A DNA stretch of 64,000 bases from Saccharopolyspora oryzae (GCF_027853915.1 NZ_JAQGLA010000014.1:61840-125839), one strand, 5' to 3'; numbered from the stretch's first letter, positions 34,432 to 43,230 are shown. Notes: generated by a model not told the origin, from the sequence alone. Numbers and translations are program-made.

Positions 34432-34477
34432 GGCAGGTGGCCCGCCATCACTCGGGAAGAGGTCACGAGGAGGAACC

Positions 34478-35482
34478 GTGGCGACGATCAGTGACGTGGC
34501 GACCCGCGCCGGGGTGTCCACCGCGACGGTTTCCCGCGCGCTCAACGGCAAGAGCTCCGTCGACCCCGCGCTGGCCGCCAGGGTGCTCACCGCGGCTGCC
34601 GAACTCGGCTACCGGCCCAACGGCCCGGCCCGCAACCTGCGCAAGCAGGAGACCGCGGTGCTGGCGTTGATCATCGCGGACGTGGAGAACCCGTTCTTCA
34701 CCGCGATCGCGCGCGGTGTCGAGGACGTGGCGCACGCGGCGGGCTACTCGGTGGTGCTGTGCAACTCCGACGACGAGCCGGAGAAGGAGCGCGAGTACAT
34801 CGACGTCGCGCTGCAGGAGCGGGTCGCCGGGGTGCTGCTGTCCCCCACCGGGCACGGCGAGAGCGCCGAGCTGCTCGGCCGGCACACCACGCCGGTCGTG
34901 GCGGTGGACCGGCCGCTGCCGAACTCGCCGAGCGACACCGTGCTCGTGGACAGCCGGCTCGCCGCAGCCGAGGCGGTCCAGCACCTCGCCGACCAGGGGT
35001 ACCGCCGGATCGCCTGCCTGACCGGCCCGAGCGGCGTGCTCACCGCCGACGACCGGCTCGCGGGCTACCGCGACGGCCTCCGCACCGCGGGGCTGCCGGA
35101 GAGCGACGAGCTGGTGCGGCGGTCGGAGTTCAAGGCGGCCGGCGCCAAGCAGGCCGCGCATTCGCTGCTGACCCAGCCGGACCGCCCGGACGCGGTGCTG
35201 GTGGGCAACAACATGATGGCGGTCGGCGTGCTGGAGACCTGCGCCGAGCTCGGCATGCGCCCCGGTCGCGATATCGGCGTGGTGGCCTTCGACGACGCAC
35301 CGTGGGCAACCCTGCTCGACCCACCCCTGACGGTCGTCGCCCAGCCCGCCTACGACGTCGGGGCGGTAGCGGCCCAGCTCCTCCTCGGCCGGATCGCCGG
35401 TGAACGGGGCGAGGTGACCACGACGACCCTCTCCGCGCACCTGGTCGCCCGCGCCAGCAGCACCCGGCCCCAGCAGGGCTGA
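34478..35482 (+). CDS. LacI-family transcriptional repressor
   Basis: A 334-residue LacI regulator with an N-terminal helix-turn-helix (ATISDVATRAGVSTATVSRALNGKSSVDPALAARVLTAAAELGYRPN) and a periplasmic-binding-like sensor domain (FFTAIARGVEDVAHAAGYSVVLCNSDDEPEKEREYIDVALQERVAGVLLSP to DIGVVAFDDAPWATLLDPPLTVVAQPAYDVGAVAAQLLLGRI). GTG 34478 has GAGGAGGAA at 34467-34475. It is divergent from the isomerase-kinase operon. Its likely targets are the paired operators at 34383-34400 and 42027-42044. The inducer should be a pentose or pentulose, but the sequence does not identify which. Confidence 0.93.
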   Translation: MATISDVATRAGVSTATVSRALNGKSSVDPALAARVLTAAAELGYRPNGPARNLRKQETAVLALIIADVENPFFTAIARGVEDVAHAAGYSVVLCNSDDEPEKEREYIDVALQERVAGVLLSPTGHGESAELLGRHTTPVVAVDRPLPNSPSDTVLVDSRLAAAEAVQHLADQGYRRIACLTGPSGVLTADDRLAGYRDGLRTAGLPESDELVRRSEFKAAGAKQAAHSLLTQPDRPDAVLVGNNMMAVGVLETCAELGMRPGRDIGVVAFDDAPWATLLDPPLTVVAQPAYDVGAVAAQLLLGRIAGERGEVTTTTLSAHLVARASSTRPQQG

Positions 35483-35531
35483 AGCGAACGGACCGCCCAC
35501 CTCTCCTTTCGAGGTGAACGGTCCGTTCGCT
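35483..35531. terminator. terminator between lacI and DUF2961 gene
   Basis: The arms 35483-35495 (AGCGAACGGACCG) and 35519-35531 are exact inverted copies over 13 bases. Inside, CACCTC and GAGGTG pair again. It lies directly behind the lacI stop, facing the convergent DUF2961 gene. Confidence 0.8.
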
Positions 35532-35548
35532 CTGCTCCGACCTGGTGG

Positions 35549-37942
35549 TCAGCCGTTGGACTGGTGCTCTTCGACGGCGTCCTGGACCGCTTGTTCGACG
35601 TCGGACGGCCGGGTTCCGTCGTTCTGGCCCGTGGTGTGCGGCGCCGTCGTCTCCGGGGTCGACGGCCGGGCCGGAGTCGCCGACGGGGCCGGCGACGCCG
35701 GGGTCGACGGAGGTCCGGTCGGGGCTTCCGACGGAGGCGCCGACGGGGCCGGGGCGCTCGGCGACTGGGTCGGCACCGACGGGAGGCCGGGCAGCGCTCG
35801 GCCCGATGCGTTCCCGCCGTACCAGTAGGCCGTCGAGCCGTAGTCGCCCGGCTCGTCGTTGACCGGGCCGTGCTCGATGCCCGCCACGATGCCGGTGCGG
35901 AACGGCACCGCGTCGTTCACGAACAGCCGGTAGGCGCCCGTGCAGTCGTACTGGCAGCCGTCGCCGTTGATCTCGTGCGACGGGTTGCCCGCCAACGGCA
36001 TCGAGTAGGTGGTGCCGAACCGGAAGTACCAGCCGGACTCGTAGAAGTCCTCGGTGCCGGTCCCGTGCCAGGCCGGGTCGCGGTTGCCGTCGACGAAGAA
36101 CCGCTCGTCGCCTTCCAGGTAGTTGCGCTGGTTGACCTCGCGGGTGTTGACATCGCGGGTGCCGGCGCGCGTGTCGGAGAGCGGCTGGTCGGAACGCGTC
36201 CTGGCACCCGGCGGGATCAACCCGCGCATGCTGTGCGTGACGCCGTAGAAGGTGCCCGATCCGCTGGCGGTCAGGAAGTTCCAGTCCTGGCCCGGCACCG
36301 TCTGGCCGCGGTGGTGGGTGGCGTGGAAGTAGCCCGCGCCGGGGACCGGTGCGGTCGGCGCGCTGGTCACCTCGGCGGTCGCGCCGGTCACCGGCACCCC
36401 GCCGGTGTTGACCAGCTCCACCTTGGCGTTCTGGCCGAACGGCATCGGCCACCAGGACGTGTACCAGCCGTCCAGACCCGGGTCGATCGAGCTCATCATG
36501 TTGCGCACGTCGTACTCGCCGAGGCCGCTGCCGAAGAACTCGCCGATCGGCGCGTCGACCGTGGTCTGGCCGTCGAAGCTGATGCGCAGGCGCATCTTGT
36601 CCAGCACCTCGTCGGAAGCGGCGACGTCCTCCGGCCTCGTCGGGTAGCGGCCGACCAGCTTCTCGCGGGCGAAGACCGGGTTGTCGATGCGGTATCCGTG
36701 CGCGGCTTCTTCGCCGGGGTGGCCCGGTCCGAGGTCGAGGACGTCGGTGCGGACCCAGTCGCCGCCGACCTTGCTCTGCACGTCGTAGCGGAACTCGTTG
36801 AAGTCCAGCGACGAGGAGATGAACTTGTTCTCGACGTCCACCGTGGACTTGCCGGAGGTCACCGTCGGCGGCACCTCGATGACCTGCACGCCCCACGAAC
36901 CCGGTGCGGCGCCGCCGCTGCGCCACTCGCCGACCTGCTGCCCGTCGACGCTGAGGCTGCCGACCTGGTCGGCGATCTGCGGGTCGTACCGCCTGATCAC
37001 CCGGATGCCGTCGTTGTTCGGCGCCACCCGCATCGTGAACCGGCTGCGCCCGGCCGCGCCGAACGCCCGCCCGTCGTCGACGACCTGCGGTGCGGCCACC
37101 ACCTGCGGCACCTTCAGCCGCAGCTGGTTGATCTGGCCGGCACCGGACAGGTCGGCGACGGGGGTGACTGCGCCGGGCGCCAGGTCGAAGTCGCGGCGCA
37201 CCGGGGTGCCGCTGGGGCTGCCCTTCGGGTCGGCGACGCCGAACTGGCGCAGCTTCTCGACGACGTCGGTCGCCTGCTCGTTGGGGTTGAAGGTCTGCAC
37301 CCCGTCCGCGTCGGGGAAGGCGCGGTAGGACAGGTGGTAGAAGTACGGGTTGTGCTCGACGGTGACCCGCATCGACTTGCGGTACGGCATCGGCACCTTG
37401 ATCACCACGCCGCCCGCGGTGTCGTTGTCGTCGCCGACCAGCGGCCACACGAACGGGGCGCCCAGCTTGCCGCGCACCACGTCGATGAACGGGGCGTCCA
37501 CCACCGTCCGGCCGTCGAGCTCGATCACGATGTTGCCGGTCGCGGTGACGTCGCCGAGGGGTTCCCGGGTGCTCCAGATCGAGGTGATCTCACCGGGGCC
37601 GTCGTGCTCGCCGATCACGCAACCGCGGTCGGAGATGCGCAGGCAGGAGTAGGTGCCCTGGAACCCGTCGTTGTTCCCGCCGGTGCGGTCGTAGCTGGAG
37701 AACTGCAGGGACTGCTCGGCGCCGCGGGACTGCGACATCGAGTCGAGGTTGCGGTAGGTGTCCCAACCGACCGGCCCCTTGGTCGGCGCTGCGGGCTGCG
37801 CCTGCGATTGACCGGAGCCGAACCCGACGCCGGCGTTGGCGACCACTCCGGCCGCTGCGAGCGCCACGACTCCCAGGTAGGCACCGACTCCGCGGGCACG
37901 GCGTCTCCCGCTCGACCGCGGCGTTGCTGAGCGGACTCTCAT
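35549..37942 (-). CDS. secreted DUF2961 (GH172-type) glycosidase with duplicated domain
   Basis: A 797-residue exported protein. A basic N-terminus and hydrophobic segment VGAYLGVVALAAAGVVANA form a signal peptide. DUF2961 features occur twice: residues about 110-215 (DGPGEITSIWST, VVIKVPMPYRKSMRVTVEHNPYFYHLSYR), and the complete-looking second unit about 470-705 (APIGEFFGSGLGEYD, WWPMPFGQNAKVELVNTG, YLEGDERFFVDG, HGTGTEDFYESGWYFRFG, IEHGPVNDEPGDYGSTAYWYGG). A Pro/Ser/Thr-rich tail ends the protein. GH172 enzymes of this fold are exo-alpha-D-arabinofuranosidases or act on difructose anhydrides. Start ATG 37942 has GGAGG upstream. No copy of the LacI operator is seen before it. Confidence 0.85.
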   Translation of the reverse strand: MRVRSATPRSSGRRRARGVGAYLGVVALAAAGVVANAGVGFGSGQSQAQPAAPTKGPVGWDTYRNLDSMSQSRGAEQSLQFSSYDRTGGNNDGFQGTYSCLRISDRGCVIGEHDGPGEITSIWSTREPLGDVTATGNIVIELDGRTVVDAPFIDVVRGKLGAPFVWPLVGDDNDTAGGVVIKVPMPYRKSMRVTVEHNPYFYHLSYRAFPDADGVQTFNPNEQATDVVEKLRQFGVADPKGSPSGTPVRRDFDLAPGAVTPVADLSGAGQINQLRLKVPQVVAAPQVVDDGRAFGAAGRSRFTMRVAPNNDGIRVIRRYDPQIADQVGSLSVDGQQVGEWRSGGAAPGSWGVQVIEVPPTVTSGKSTVDVENKFISSSLDFNEFRYDVQSKVGGDWVRTDVLDLGPGHPGEEAAHGYRIDNPVFAREKLVGRYPTRPEDVAASDEVLDKMRLRISFDGQTTVDAPIGEFFGSGLGEYDVRNMMSSIDPGLDGWYTSWWPMPFGQNAKVELVNTGGVPVTGATAEVTSAPTAPVPGAGYFHATHHRGQTVPGQDWNFLTASGSGTFYGVTHSMRGLIPPGARTRSDQPLSDTRAGTRDVNTREVNQRNYLEGDERFFVDGNRDPAWHGTGTEDFYESGWYFRFGTTYSMPLAGNPSHEINGDGCQYDCTGAYRLFVNDAVPFRTGIVAGIEHGPVNDEPGDYGSTAYWYGGNASGRALPGLPSVPTQSPSAPAPSAPPSEAPTGPPSTPASPAPSATPARPSTPETTAPHTTGQNDGTRPSDVEQAVQDAVEEHQSNG

Positions 37943-38351
37943 CGTGCTCGGCCTCCCCACGCATCACTGTCCTCAGTGGACTGTGGTGCAGCTGTTCCGA
38001 TGATGGTGCGCGGCTACTGGATCGAGTTCTCGTTCTGCTCCGCAGCGGAAGATCACTCGCGCATTCCGCGAAAGCGTAGGGAAGAGATCTCCGGGAAGGA
38101 AGTGATAGTGCTGCGGTGTCGGGGAATCAAGAACGCTAATTCACCCGATCTGATGGTCACCGGGCGCGATCTCGCCGACAACCACCATCCAGGTGTATTG
38201 CCCGATTCCAGCAAAAGGCCGTGCCACCAAATAAATCGGTTCGGCACGGCAAGTATCCACATCGGACGGCGTGAGCCGCGGTTCACCCGACTTCGGGTGC
38301 GTGGGCGCGAATCCGGCCGCCGCGCCGGAGCGCGGCGACCGGATCGGCGGG
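37943..38351. other. gene-free gap with hairpins
   Basis: About 410 bases between two minus-strand genes, AT-richer in the middle. It holds hairpins next to the importer operon end: CGCCGCGC 38318-38325 with GCGCGGCG 38330-38337, and CACCC/GGGTG at 38284-38299, likely terminating that operon. A further pairing GCCGTGCC/GGCACGGC spans about 38218-38250. The left part must hold the DUF2961 promoter. I saw no operator matching the LacI sites, and the open frames here do not look coding. Confidence 0.6.
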
Positions 38352-39356
38352 TCAGCTCTGGTTCAGCCGGGCGTAGACCTCGGCGGCGTTGTCCTTGGTG
38401 ACCAGTTCGGTCGGCAGGGTCTGCGTCTTCGGCACCTGCTGGCAGTCGACCAGCAGCTTCTTGGCCGCCTCCACGGCTTCAGCACCGCCGGTCGGGTACA
38501 GGTTGGTGGCCTGCAGACGACCCTCCTCGACGGCCTTGATGCCGCCGGAGGGGATCGGCAGCCCGTCGATGCCGACGAACTTCAGGTCGTTGCGACCGGC
38601 GGCCTGCGCGGCCAGGTACGCGCCTTCGGCCATCGGGTCGTTCTGCGAGTACACCGCCTGGATGTCCGGGTGCGCCTTGAGCAGCGCGTCCATCTTCTCC
38701 TGGCCGACCGAGCGCTCCCACTCGCCGTCCGCGGTGTCCACGATCTCGATCTTCGAGCCCGCGATGCCCTCCTTGAAGCCCTTTTCGCGCTCCGCGGCCG
38801 GGGTCGAGCCGGACAGGCCCTTGATCTGCACGATCTTGCCGCCCTGCGGCAGCAGCGTGTTCTTGAAGTACTCGCCCGCCTGGCGCCCGATCTGCACGTT
38901 GTCCGCGCCGATGTAGGTGGTGAAGGCCTCGCCGTCGACCTTGCGGTCCAGCACCACGACCGGAATTCCCTTGTTGTAGGCCTTCTTCACCACGTCGGTC
39001 AGCGGCGTGGCCTCGTTCGGCGAGATCATCAGCAGGTCGACCTGCTTGGTCACGAAGTTCTCGACGTCGCTGATCTGCTTGGAGTTGTCCTTGGCCGCGT
39101 CGGAGAACTGCACGTCGAACTGCGGCACCTTGCCCGCCGCGTTGCGGATGTCGTCGTCCATCCGGACCCGGTAGGGCTCGGCGAGGTTGGCCTGGCTCAT
39201 CCCGATCGTGTACTTGCCACCCGGGCCCTTGCAGTTCTTGGTGGGATCCTGCTGCTGCACCTGCCCGCTGTTCTCGCTGGTGGTGCCGCAACCGGCGGCA
39301 GCGAGCGCGAATGCGGCGCAGGTGGCTGCGACCAACGACCTCGTTGTCTTGCGCAT
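38352..39356 (-). CDS. ribose-type ABC importer substrate-binding lipoprotein
   Basis: A 334-residue sugar receptor of the RbsB type (Peripla_BP_4). The signal peptide MRKTTRSLVAATCAAFALAAAGC has a lipobox AAAGC. The binding domain shows KYTIGMSQANLAEPYRVRMDDDIRNAA, LLMISPNEATPLTDVVKKAYNKGIPVVVLDRKV and GIDGLPIPSGGIKAVEEGRLQAT. The start ATG 39356 has GGAGGAAG upstream. It is the third gene of the rbsA-rbsC-rbsB-like operon. It probably binds a pentose or a furanose sugar. Confidence 0.93.
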   Translation of the reverse strand: MRKTTRSLVAATCAAFALAAAGCGTTSENSGQVQQQDPTKNCKGPGGKYTIGMSQANLAEPYRVRMDDDIRNAAGKVPQFDVQFSDAAKDNSKQISDVENFVTKQVDLLMISPNEATPLTDVVKKAYNKGIPVVVLDRKVDGEAFTTYIGADNVQIGRQAGEYFKNTLLPQGGKIVQIKGLSGSTPAAEREKGFKEGIAGSKIEIVDTADGEWERSVGQEKMDALLKAHPDIQAVYSQNDPMAEGAYLAAQAAGRNDLKFVGIDGLPIPSGGIKAVEEGRLQATNLYPTGGAEAVEAAKKLLVDCQQVPKTQTLPTELVTKDNAAEVYARLNQS

Positions 39357-39379
39357 CGTGCTTCCTCCCGGATGTTGGT

Positions 39380-40411
39380 TCACGACGTGGGGCGCAGCCG
39401 CTGCAGCGCCGCCGCCGCGACGATCACCAGACCCTTGATGAGCAGTTGCAGATCGGTGTTGACGCTGTTCAGGCTCAGGATGTTGTTCAGGATGCCGAGC
39501 AGCAGCGCACCGGCGATGGTGCCGATGACCGAGCCGCGGCCACCGGCGAGGCTGGTGCCGCCGACGACCACCGCGGCGATCCCGTCCAGCTCGTAGGCGA
39601 TGCCGTCGTTCGGGCTGCCCGCGTTGAGCTGTCCGGCGTGCACGATCCCGGCCAGCGCGGCGCAGAACCCGGAGATGGCGAACGCGACGATCTTGACCCG
39701 GTTCACCGGCACACCGGACAACCGCGCGGCCTTCTCGTTGCCGCCGATGGCGTAGAGGTGCCGCGAGTACGCGCTGCTCCGCAGGAACAGGATCGCGGCC
39801 ACCGCCACCACGGCGAAGATCAGCACCGGGATCGGCACCACACCGCCGAACGTGCGCTCGCCGAGCAGCGAGAACAGCATCGGCGCCTGCCCCGGCCCGT
39901 CCCCGTAGGAGATCTGCACGGTCTCGCCGCCGGACCACATGCGCGCCAGTCCGCGCGCGATCTGCAACCCGGCCAGCGTGACGATGAACGCCTGCACCCC
40001 CAGCAGCGCGACCGCGGTCCCCTGCAGCGCGCCGAAGACGATGCCGGCGATCAGCACCAGCACGACGGCCGCCCACACCCCGAGGCCGTCCTCCACCATC
40101 AGCACGGCCGAGCCGACCGCGGCCAGGCCGAGCACCGACCCCACGGACAGGTCGATGCCGCCGATCAGGATCACGAAGGTCAAGCCGACCGCGATGATCC
40201 CGATCTCCGACACCGCGCGCACGATGTTGAACAGGTTGTCGCTGGTCAGGAAGAGGATCTGCCCCTCGTCGTTGCGGGGCGAGAAGATCACCGCGGCGAG
40301 GAACACCGCGACCAGTCCGAAGAAGCTCTGGAACCGGAACAGCGTCTCGACGGTGCTCGTCCGCTTCTGCGGCGCGGCCGCCGAAGGCCGCTCCGCCGTC
40401 TGGTTGCTCAC
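39380..40411 (-). CDS. ribose-type ABC importer permease
   Basis: A 343-residue integral membrane protein of the RbsC family with about nine membrane segments. Characteristic are VGLTFVILIGGIDLSVGSVLGLAAV, GALQGTAVALLGVQAFIVTLAGLQIARGLARM and AIGGNEKAARLSGVPVNRVKIVAFAISG (coupling region), then the late ELDGIAAVVVGGTSLAGGRGSVIGT. Its start overlaps the ATPase stop by four bases, so the two are translationally coupled. Confidence 0.94.
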   Translation of the reverse strand: MSNQTAERPSAAAPQKRTSTVETLFRFQSFFGLVAVFLAAVIFSPRNDEGQILFLTSDNLFNIVRAVSEIGIIAVGLTFVILIGGIDLSVGSVLGLAAVGSAVLMVEDGLGVWAAVVLVLIAGIVFGALQGTAVALLGVQAFIVTLAGLQIARGLARMWSGGETVQISYGDGPGQAPMLFSLLGERTFGGVVPIPVLIFAVVAVAAILFLRSSAYSRHLYAIGGNEKAARLSGVPVNRVKIVAFAISGFCAALAGIVHAGQLNAGSPNDGIAYELDGIAAVVVGGTSLAGGRGSVIGTIAGALLLGILNNILSLNSVNTDLQLLIKGLVIVAAAALQRLRPTS

Positions 40412-41997
40412 CTCGCGCCTCCCCCGGTGCTCTGCGGCCCGGTGCCGACCACCGGGTCGGACCCATCACCCGACCGCTCGCCCATCGCGGCAGCCAGCAG
40501 TTCGGCCTCGCCGGCCTGCGCGGTGTCGAACTCGGCGACGCTGCGGCCACCGCGCAGCACCACCACCCGGTGGCAGACGCCGACGAGCTCCGGTAGCTCC
40601 GAGGACGCCAGCAGCACCCCGATGCCGCGTTCGGCGATCTCGCCGAGCAGCTGGTAGATCTCCGCCTTCGCGCCGATGTCCACCCCGCGGGTGGGATCGT
40701 CCAGCAGCAGCAGCCGGGGTTCGGTCAGCAACATCCGGCCGAACACGACCTTCTGCTGATTGCCACCCGACAGGGTGCCGACCGGGTCGAGGATCCGGCC
40801 GAGCTTGACCTTGAGCTGCTGCACGCTGCCCTCGGTCGTTGCCACCTCCTTGCGGCGGCGGACCAGCCCCAGCGGCCCCAGCTTGTCGAGCACCGACAGC
40901 ACCGTGTTGGCCAGCACCGAGTGCTCCAGCACCAGCCCGGAACTCCTGCGGTCCTCCGGCACGAAGGCGATGCCCTCGCGCAGCGCACGGCGCGGACCCC
41001 TCGGCCGCACCGGGCGCCCGTCGAGGGTCACCTCCCCCTCCCACGTGCCGGAGGACCCCGCCCCGAACAGCGTTTCCAGCAGTTCGGTGCGTCCTGCGCC
41101 GAGCAACCCGCAGAGCCCGACGATCTCCCCGCGGCGCACGGTCAGATCGATGCCCGCGGGTTCCCGGCGGCCCACCTTCGGTCGGCGCGGGCGCACGGCG
41201 AAGCCCGACACCGCCAGCAGCTCCTCGCCCACCTCGTGCTGCTCGGTCTGGAACCTGGTCTTCACCGAGCGGCCCACCATCGCCTCGGCGGCCTGCTCGG
41301 CGGTCAGCTCCCGGGCGTCGAACTCGGCGACCTTGCGGCCGTTGCGCAGCACGGTGGCACGGTCGGCCACCCGGCCGATCTCGTCCATCCGGTGCGAGAT
41401 GTAGACGATGCCGGTGCCGCTGCGGCGCAGCTCGGCGATCACCGCGAACAGCCGCTCCACCTCGGTGCTGGACAGCGCCGAGGTCGGCTCGTCCATGATC
41501 AGCACCTTCGCGTCCAGCAGCAGCGCGCGGGCGATGGTGACCAGCTGCTGCTCGCCGACGCGCAGTTCGCCGACCGGGCGCTGCGGGTCCAGCTCCATGC
41601 CGGTGCGGCGCAGCAGCTCCCGGGTGCGGTCGGCCATCTTCCGGCGGTCGACCGCGCCGAAGCGGTTGCGCGGCTCGCGCCCGAGGTGGAGGTTCTCCGC
41701 GACGCTGAGCGCCGGGACCAGGTCGAGCTCCTGGTGGATCATCGCGACCCCGGCGTGCTGGGCGTCGGCCGGTTTGCCGAACTGGACCTGCCGGCCCTCG
41801 ATCGAAATCGATCCAGCGTGATCGGTGACGTCACCGGACAGCACCTTCATCAGCGTGCTCTTGCCGGCGCCGTTCTCCCCCAGCAGCGCGTGCACCTCAC
41901 CGGCGAGGACCGACAGGTCCACGTCGTCGCACGCCAGCACACCCCCGTAGCGCTTGCTGATGCCGGCCATTTCGACCAGCGGTGGCGCTGTGCCCAT
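40408..41997 (-). CDS. ribose-type ABC importer double ATPase
   Basis: A 529-residue RbsA-type ATPase with two ABC domains. The first has Walker A GENGAGKSTLMKVLSG near residue 39, signature LRVGEQQLV and Walker B LIMDEPTSAL. The second has the degenerate P-loop GLLGAGRTELLETLFG and signature LSGGNQQKVVFGRML with Walker B LLLLDDPTRGVD. This asymmetry is normal for the family. It is the first gene of the importer operon, 30 bases downstream of the LacI-type operator. Confidence 0.94.
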   Translation of the reverse strand: MGTAPPLVEMAGISKRYGGVLACDDVDLSVLAGEVHALLGENGAGKSTLMKVLSGDVTDHAGSISIEGRQVQFGKPADAQHAGVAMIHQELDLVPALSVAENLHLGREPRNRFGAVDRRKMADRTRELLRRTGMELDPQRPVGELRVGEQQLVTIARALLLDAKVLIMDEPTSALSSTEVERLFAVIAELRRSGTGIVYISHRMDEIGRVADRATVLRNGRKVAEFDARELTAEQAAEAMVGRSVKTRFQTEQHEVGEELLAVSGFAVRPRRPKVGRREPAGIDLTVRRGEIVGLCGLLGAGRTELLETLFGAGSSGTWEGEVTLDGRPVRPRGPRRALREGIAFVPEDRRSSGLVLEHSVLANTVLSVLDKLGPLGLVRRRKEVATTEGSVQQLKVKLGRILDPVGTLSGGNQQKVVFGRMLLTEPRLLLLDDPTRGVDIGAKAEIYQLLGEIAERGIGVLLASSELPELVGVCHRVVVLRGGRSVAEFDTAQAGEAELLAAAMGERSGDGSDPVVGTGPQSTGGGAR

Positions 41998-42026
41998 GAG
42001 CCTCCCGTCACGCCGTTCGCGGAACG

Positions 42027-42075
42027 CGAGAAAACGATTGCTCGGACGCTAAAATGCTCACGCTACTTGTGTCAA
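42027..42075 (-). promoter_or_regulatory. LacI-controlled promoter of the sugar importer operon
   Basis: On the minus strand TTGACA (42075-42070), 17 bases, TTAGCG (42052-42047), TC, then the operator 42044-42027, read on that strand as CGAGCAATCGTTTTCTCG. It differs from the operator at 34383 at one of 18 positions, and promoter and operator spacing are identical. Binding would block transcription of the importer genes. Confidence 0.82.
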
Positions 42076-42237
42076 GGTTCACACACCCGGCCAAGCGACA
42101 GCTCGCCCGATGATCGGCACGAACATCGCATTCCGGTCATCGCGGGGCCGGAATCGCCGGAACCGAACGTGGGGTAATCCGCAAGTTCTGGAAGAGGGCT
42201 CTACGCCCGGCGTACTGGACCGTTACCGTTGTGACTC

Positions 42238-43149
42238 GTGACCGCGATCCGCGAGAGCCAGAGCTCCTCCCCCGGCAACGGCTTGCCTCCCTGGTCGGCG
42301 CGCTCGGCCTTCCGCTCGGCCGGAGTGCCGCTGTGGGTTGCCGTGCTGCTGGCCGCAGTGCCCACCGCGATCGGCACCGTGCTGGACATCCTGATCTGGA
42401 GCCAACCCGGCATCCTGTTCAAGGCGTGCTTCTTCGTCGGGAGCGTGCTGGGTGTGCTGCTGGTCAAGCGGCGCAACGTCTTCGGTCCGATGGTGCAGCC
42501 GCCGCTGGTCCTGGTCATCGTGATGCCGCTGCTGGTGCTGTTGACCGGGTCCGGTGCCGCCGCGGGTGCGGGCTTCACCGGCAAGGCGCTCGCGGTAGCG
42601 CGCCCGTTGATCAGCAGCTTCCCGATCATGGCCGGGGCCACGATCGTCGCTCTGGGTATCGGGCTCGTCCGCATGTTCGTTACGGAGAAGCCCGGCAAGC
42701 GCCCCGAGGACGCCGACCCCGATGCGGCCACCAAGAAGCGCCGGCTGCCCAACCCGCCCCGCAAGCCCGCAGGTGAAGAGCGCAAGCGGCGCCCCGAGGA
42801 GCGCAAGCCCCGTGGTGAGGACGGACGTCCGAAACGCGGTGAGCGGCGCGAGCGGCCTGAACGAGGTGAACGGCCCGAGCGCGCGGAGCGCGGTGAGCGC
42901 GGACGCGCGCAGGCGCCAGGACGGCCGCGGCGGGAGGAGCCGCCGCGACGCAGCGAAGCGCCCCGGCGAGGCGAAGCCGCGCCCGGGCGACCGCGCGGAG
43001 CGGAAGGCCGGCCGGCGGAGCGGGCCGTGCCGCCGCGGCGGGGCGCAGCCCCGCGGCAGGCGCCGGGACGGCCGCGGCCGGCGGAGCCGCCGCAGGGCGA
43101 GCCGCCGAGGCGAGCCCGGAGGCCGCGACGCGACGAGCGGTACGGATGA
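42238..43149 (+). CDS. DUF6542-type membrane protein with Arg/Glu/Pro-rich tail
   Basis: A 303-residue protein. The first 150 residues hold four predicted membrane helices (VPLWVAVLLAAVPTAIGTVLDIL, IWSQPGILFKACFFVGSVLGVLLV, PPLVLVIVMPLLVLLTG, PIMAGATIVALGIGLVRMFV), as in actinobacterial DUF6542 proteins found beside ispH. The other half is a highly charged disordered tail of repeated RGERxERPERGE and RRGEAAPGRP units. The start is GTG 42238. The function is unknown. It shares a bidirectional terminator with ispH. Confidence 0.8.
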   Translation: MTAIRESQSSSPGNGLPPWSARSAFRSAGVPLWVAVLLAAVPTAIGTVLDILIWSQPGILFKACFFVGSVLGVLLVKRRNVFGPMVQPPLVLVIVMPLLVLLTGSGAAAGAGFTGKALAVARPLISSFPIMAGATIVALGIGLVRMFVTEKPGKRPEDADPDAATKKRRLPNPPRKPAGEERKRRPEERKPRGEDGRPKRGERRERPERGERPERAERGERGRAQAPGRPRREEPPRRSEAPRRGEAAPGRPRGAEGRPAERAVPPRRGAAPRQAPGRPRPAEPPQGEPPRRARRPRRDERYG

Positions 43150-43166
43150 GGACTTCAGCAGACGCG

Positions 43167-43203
43167 AAAAAGGCACCCGGCGGATCGGCCGGGTGCCTTT
43201 TTT
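43167..43203. terminator. bidirectional terminator with T-run
   Basis: The arms 43167-43181 and 43188-43202 are exact inverted copies with a six-base loop. Runs of A before and T after (43198-43203) make this a classical intrinsic terminator serving both the DUF6542 gene and ispH. Confidence 0.9.
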
Positions 43204-43230
43204 CAGGTCTGGTTCGTCACCGGATCCGGG

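Noticed and set aside
35564..37930. 788-residue plus-strand open frame
   Set aside because: Shadow of the DUF2961 gene; composition dominated by R, V, H and D without motifs.
37976..38401. 141-residue open frame in the gap behind the DUF2961 gene start
   Set aside because: No ribosome binding site, no recognisable domain, and it runs into the opposite end of the sugar-binding protein gene.
38352..40550. 732-residue minus-strand open frame
   Set aside because: Only its last 334 codons are the sugar-binding protein. The upstream part is out of frame over the permease gene and has no protein character.
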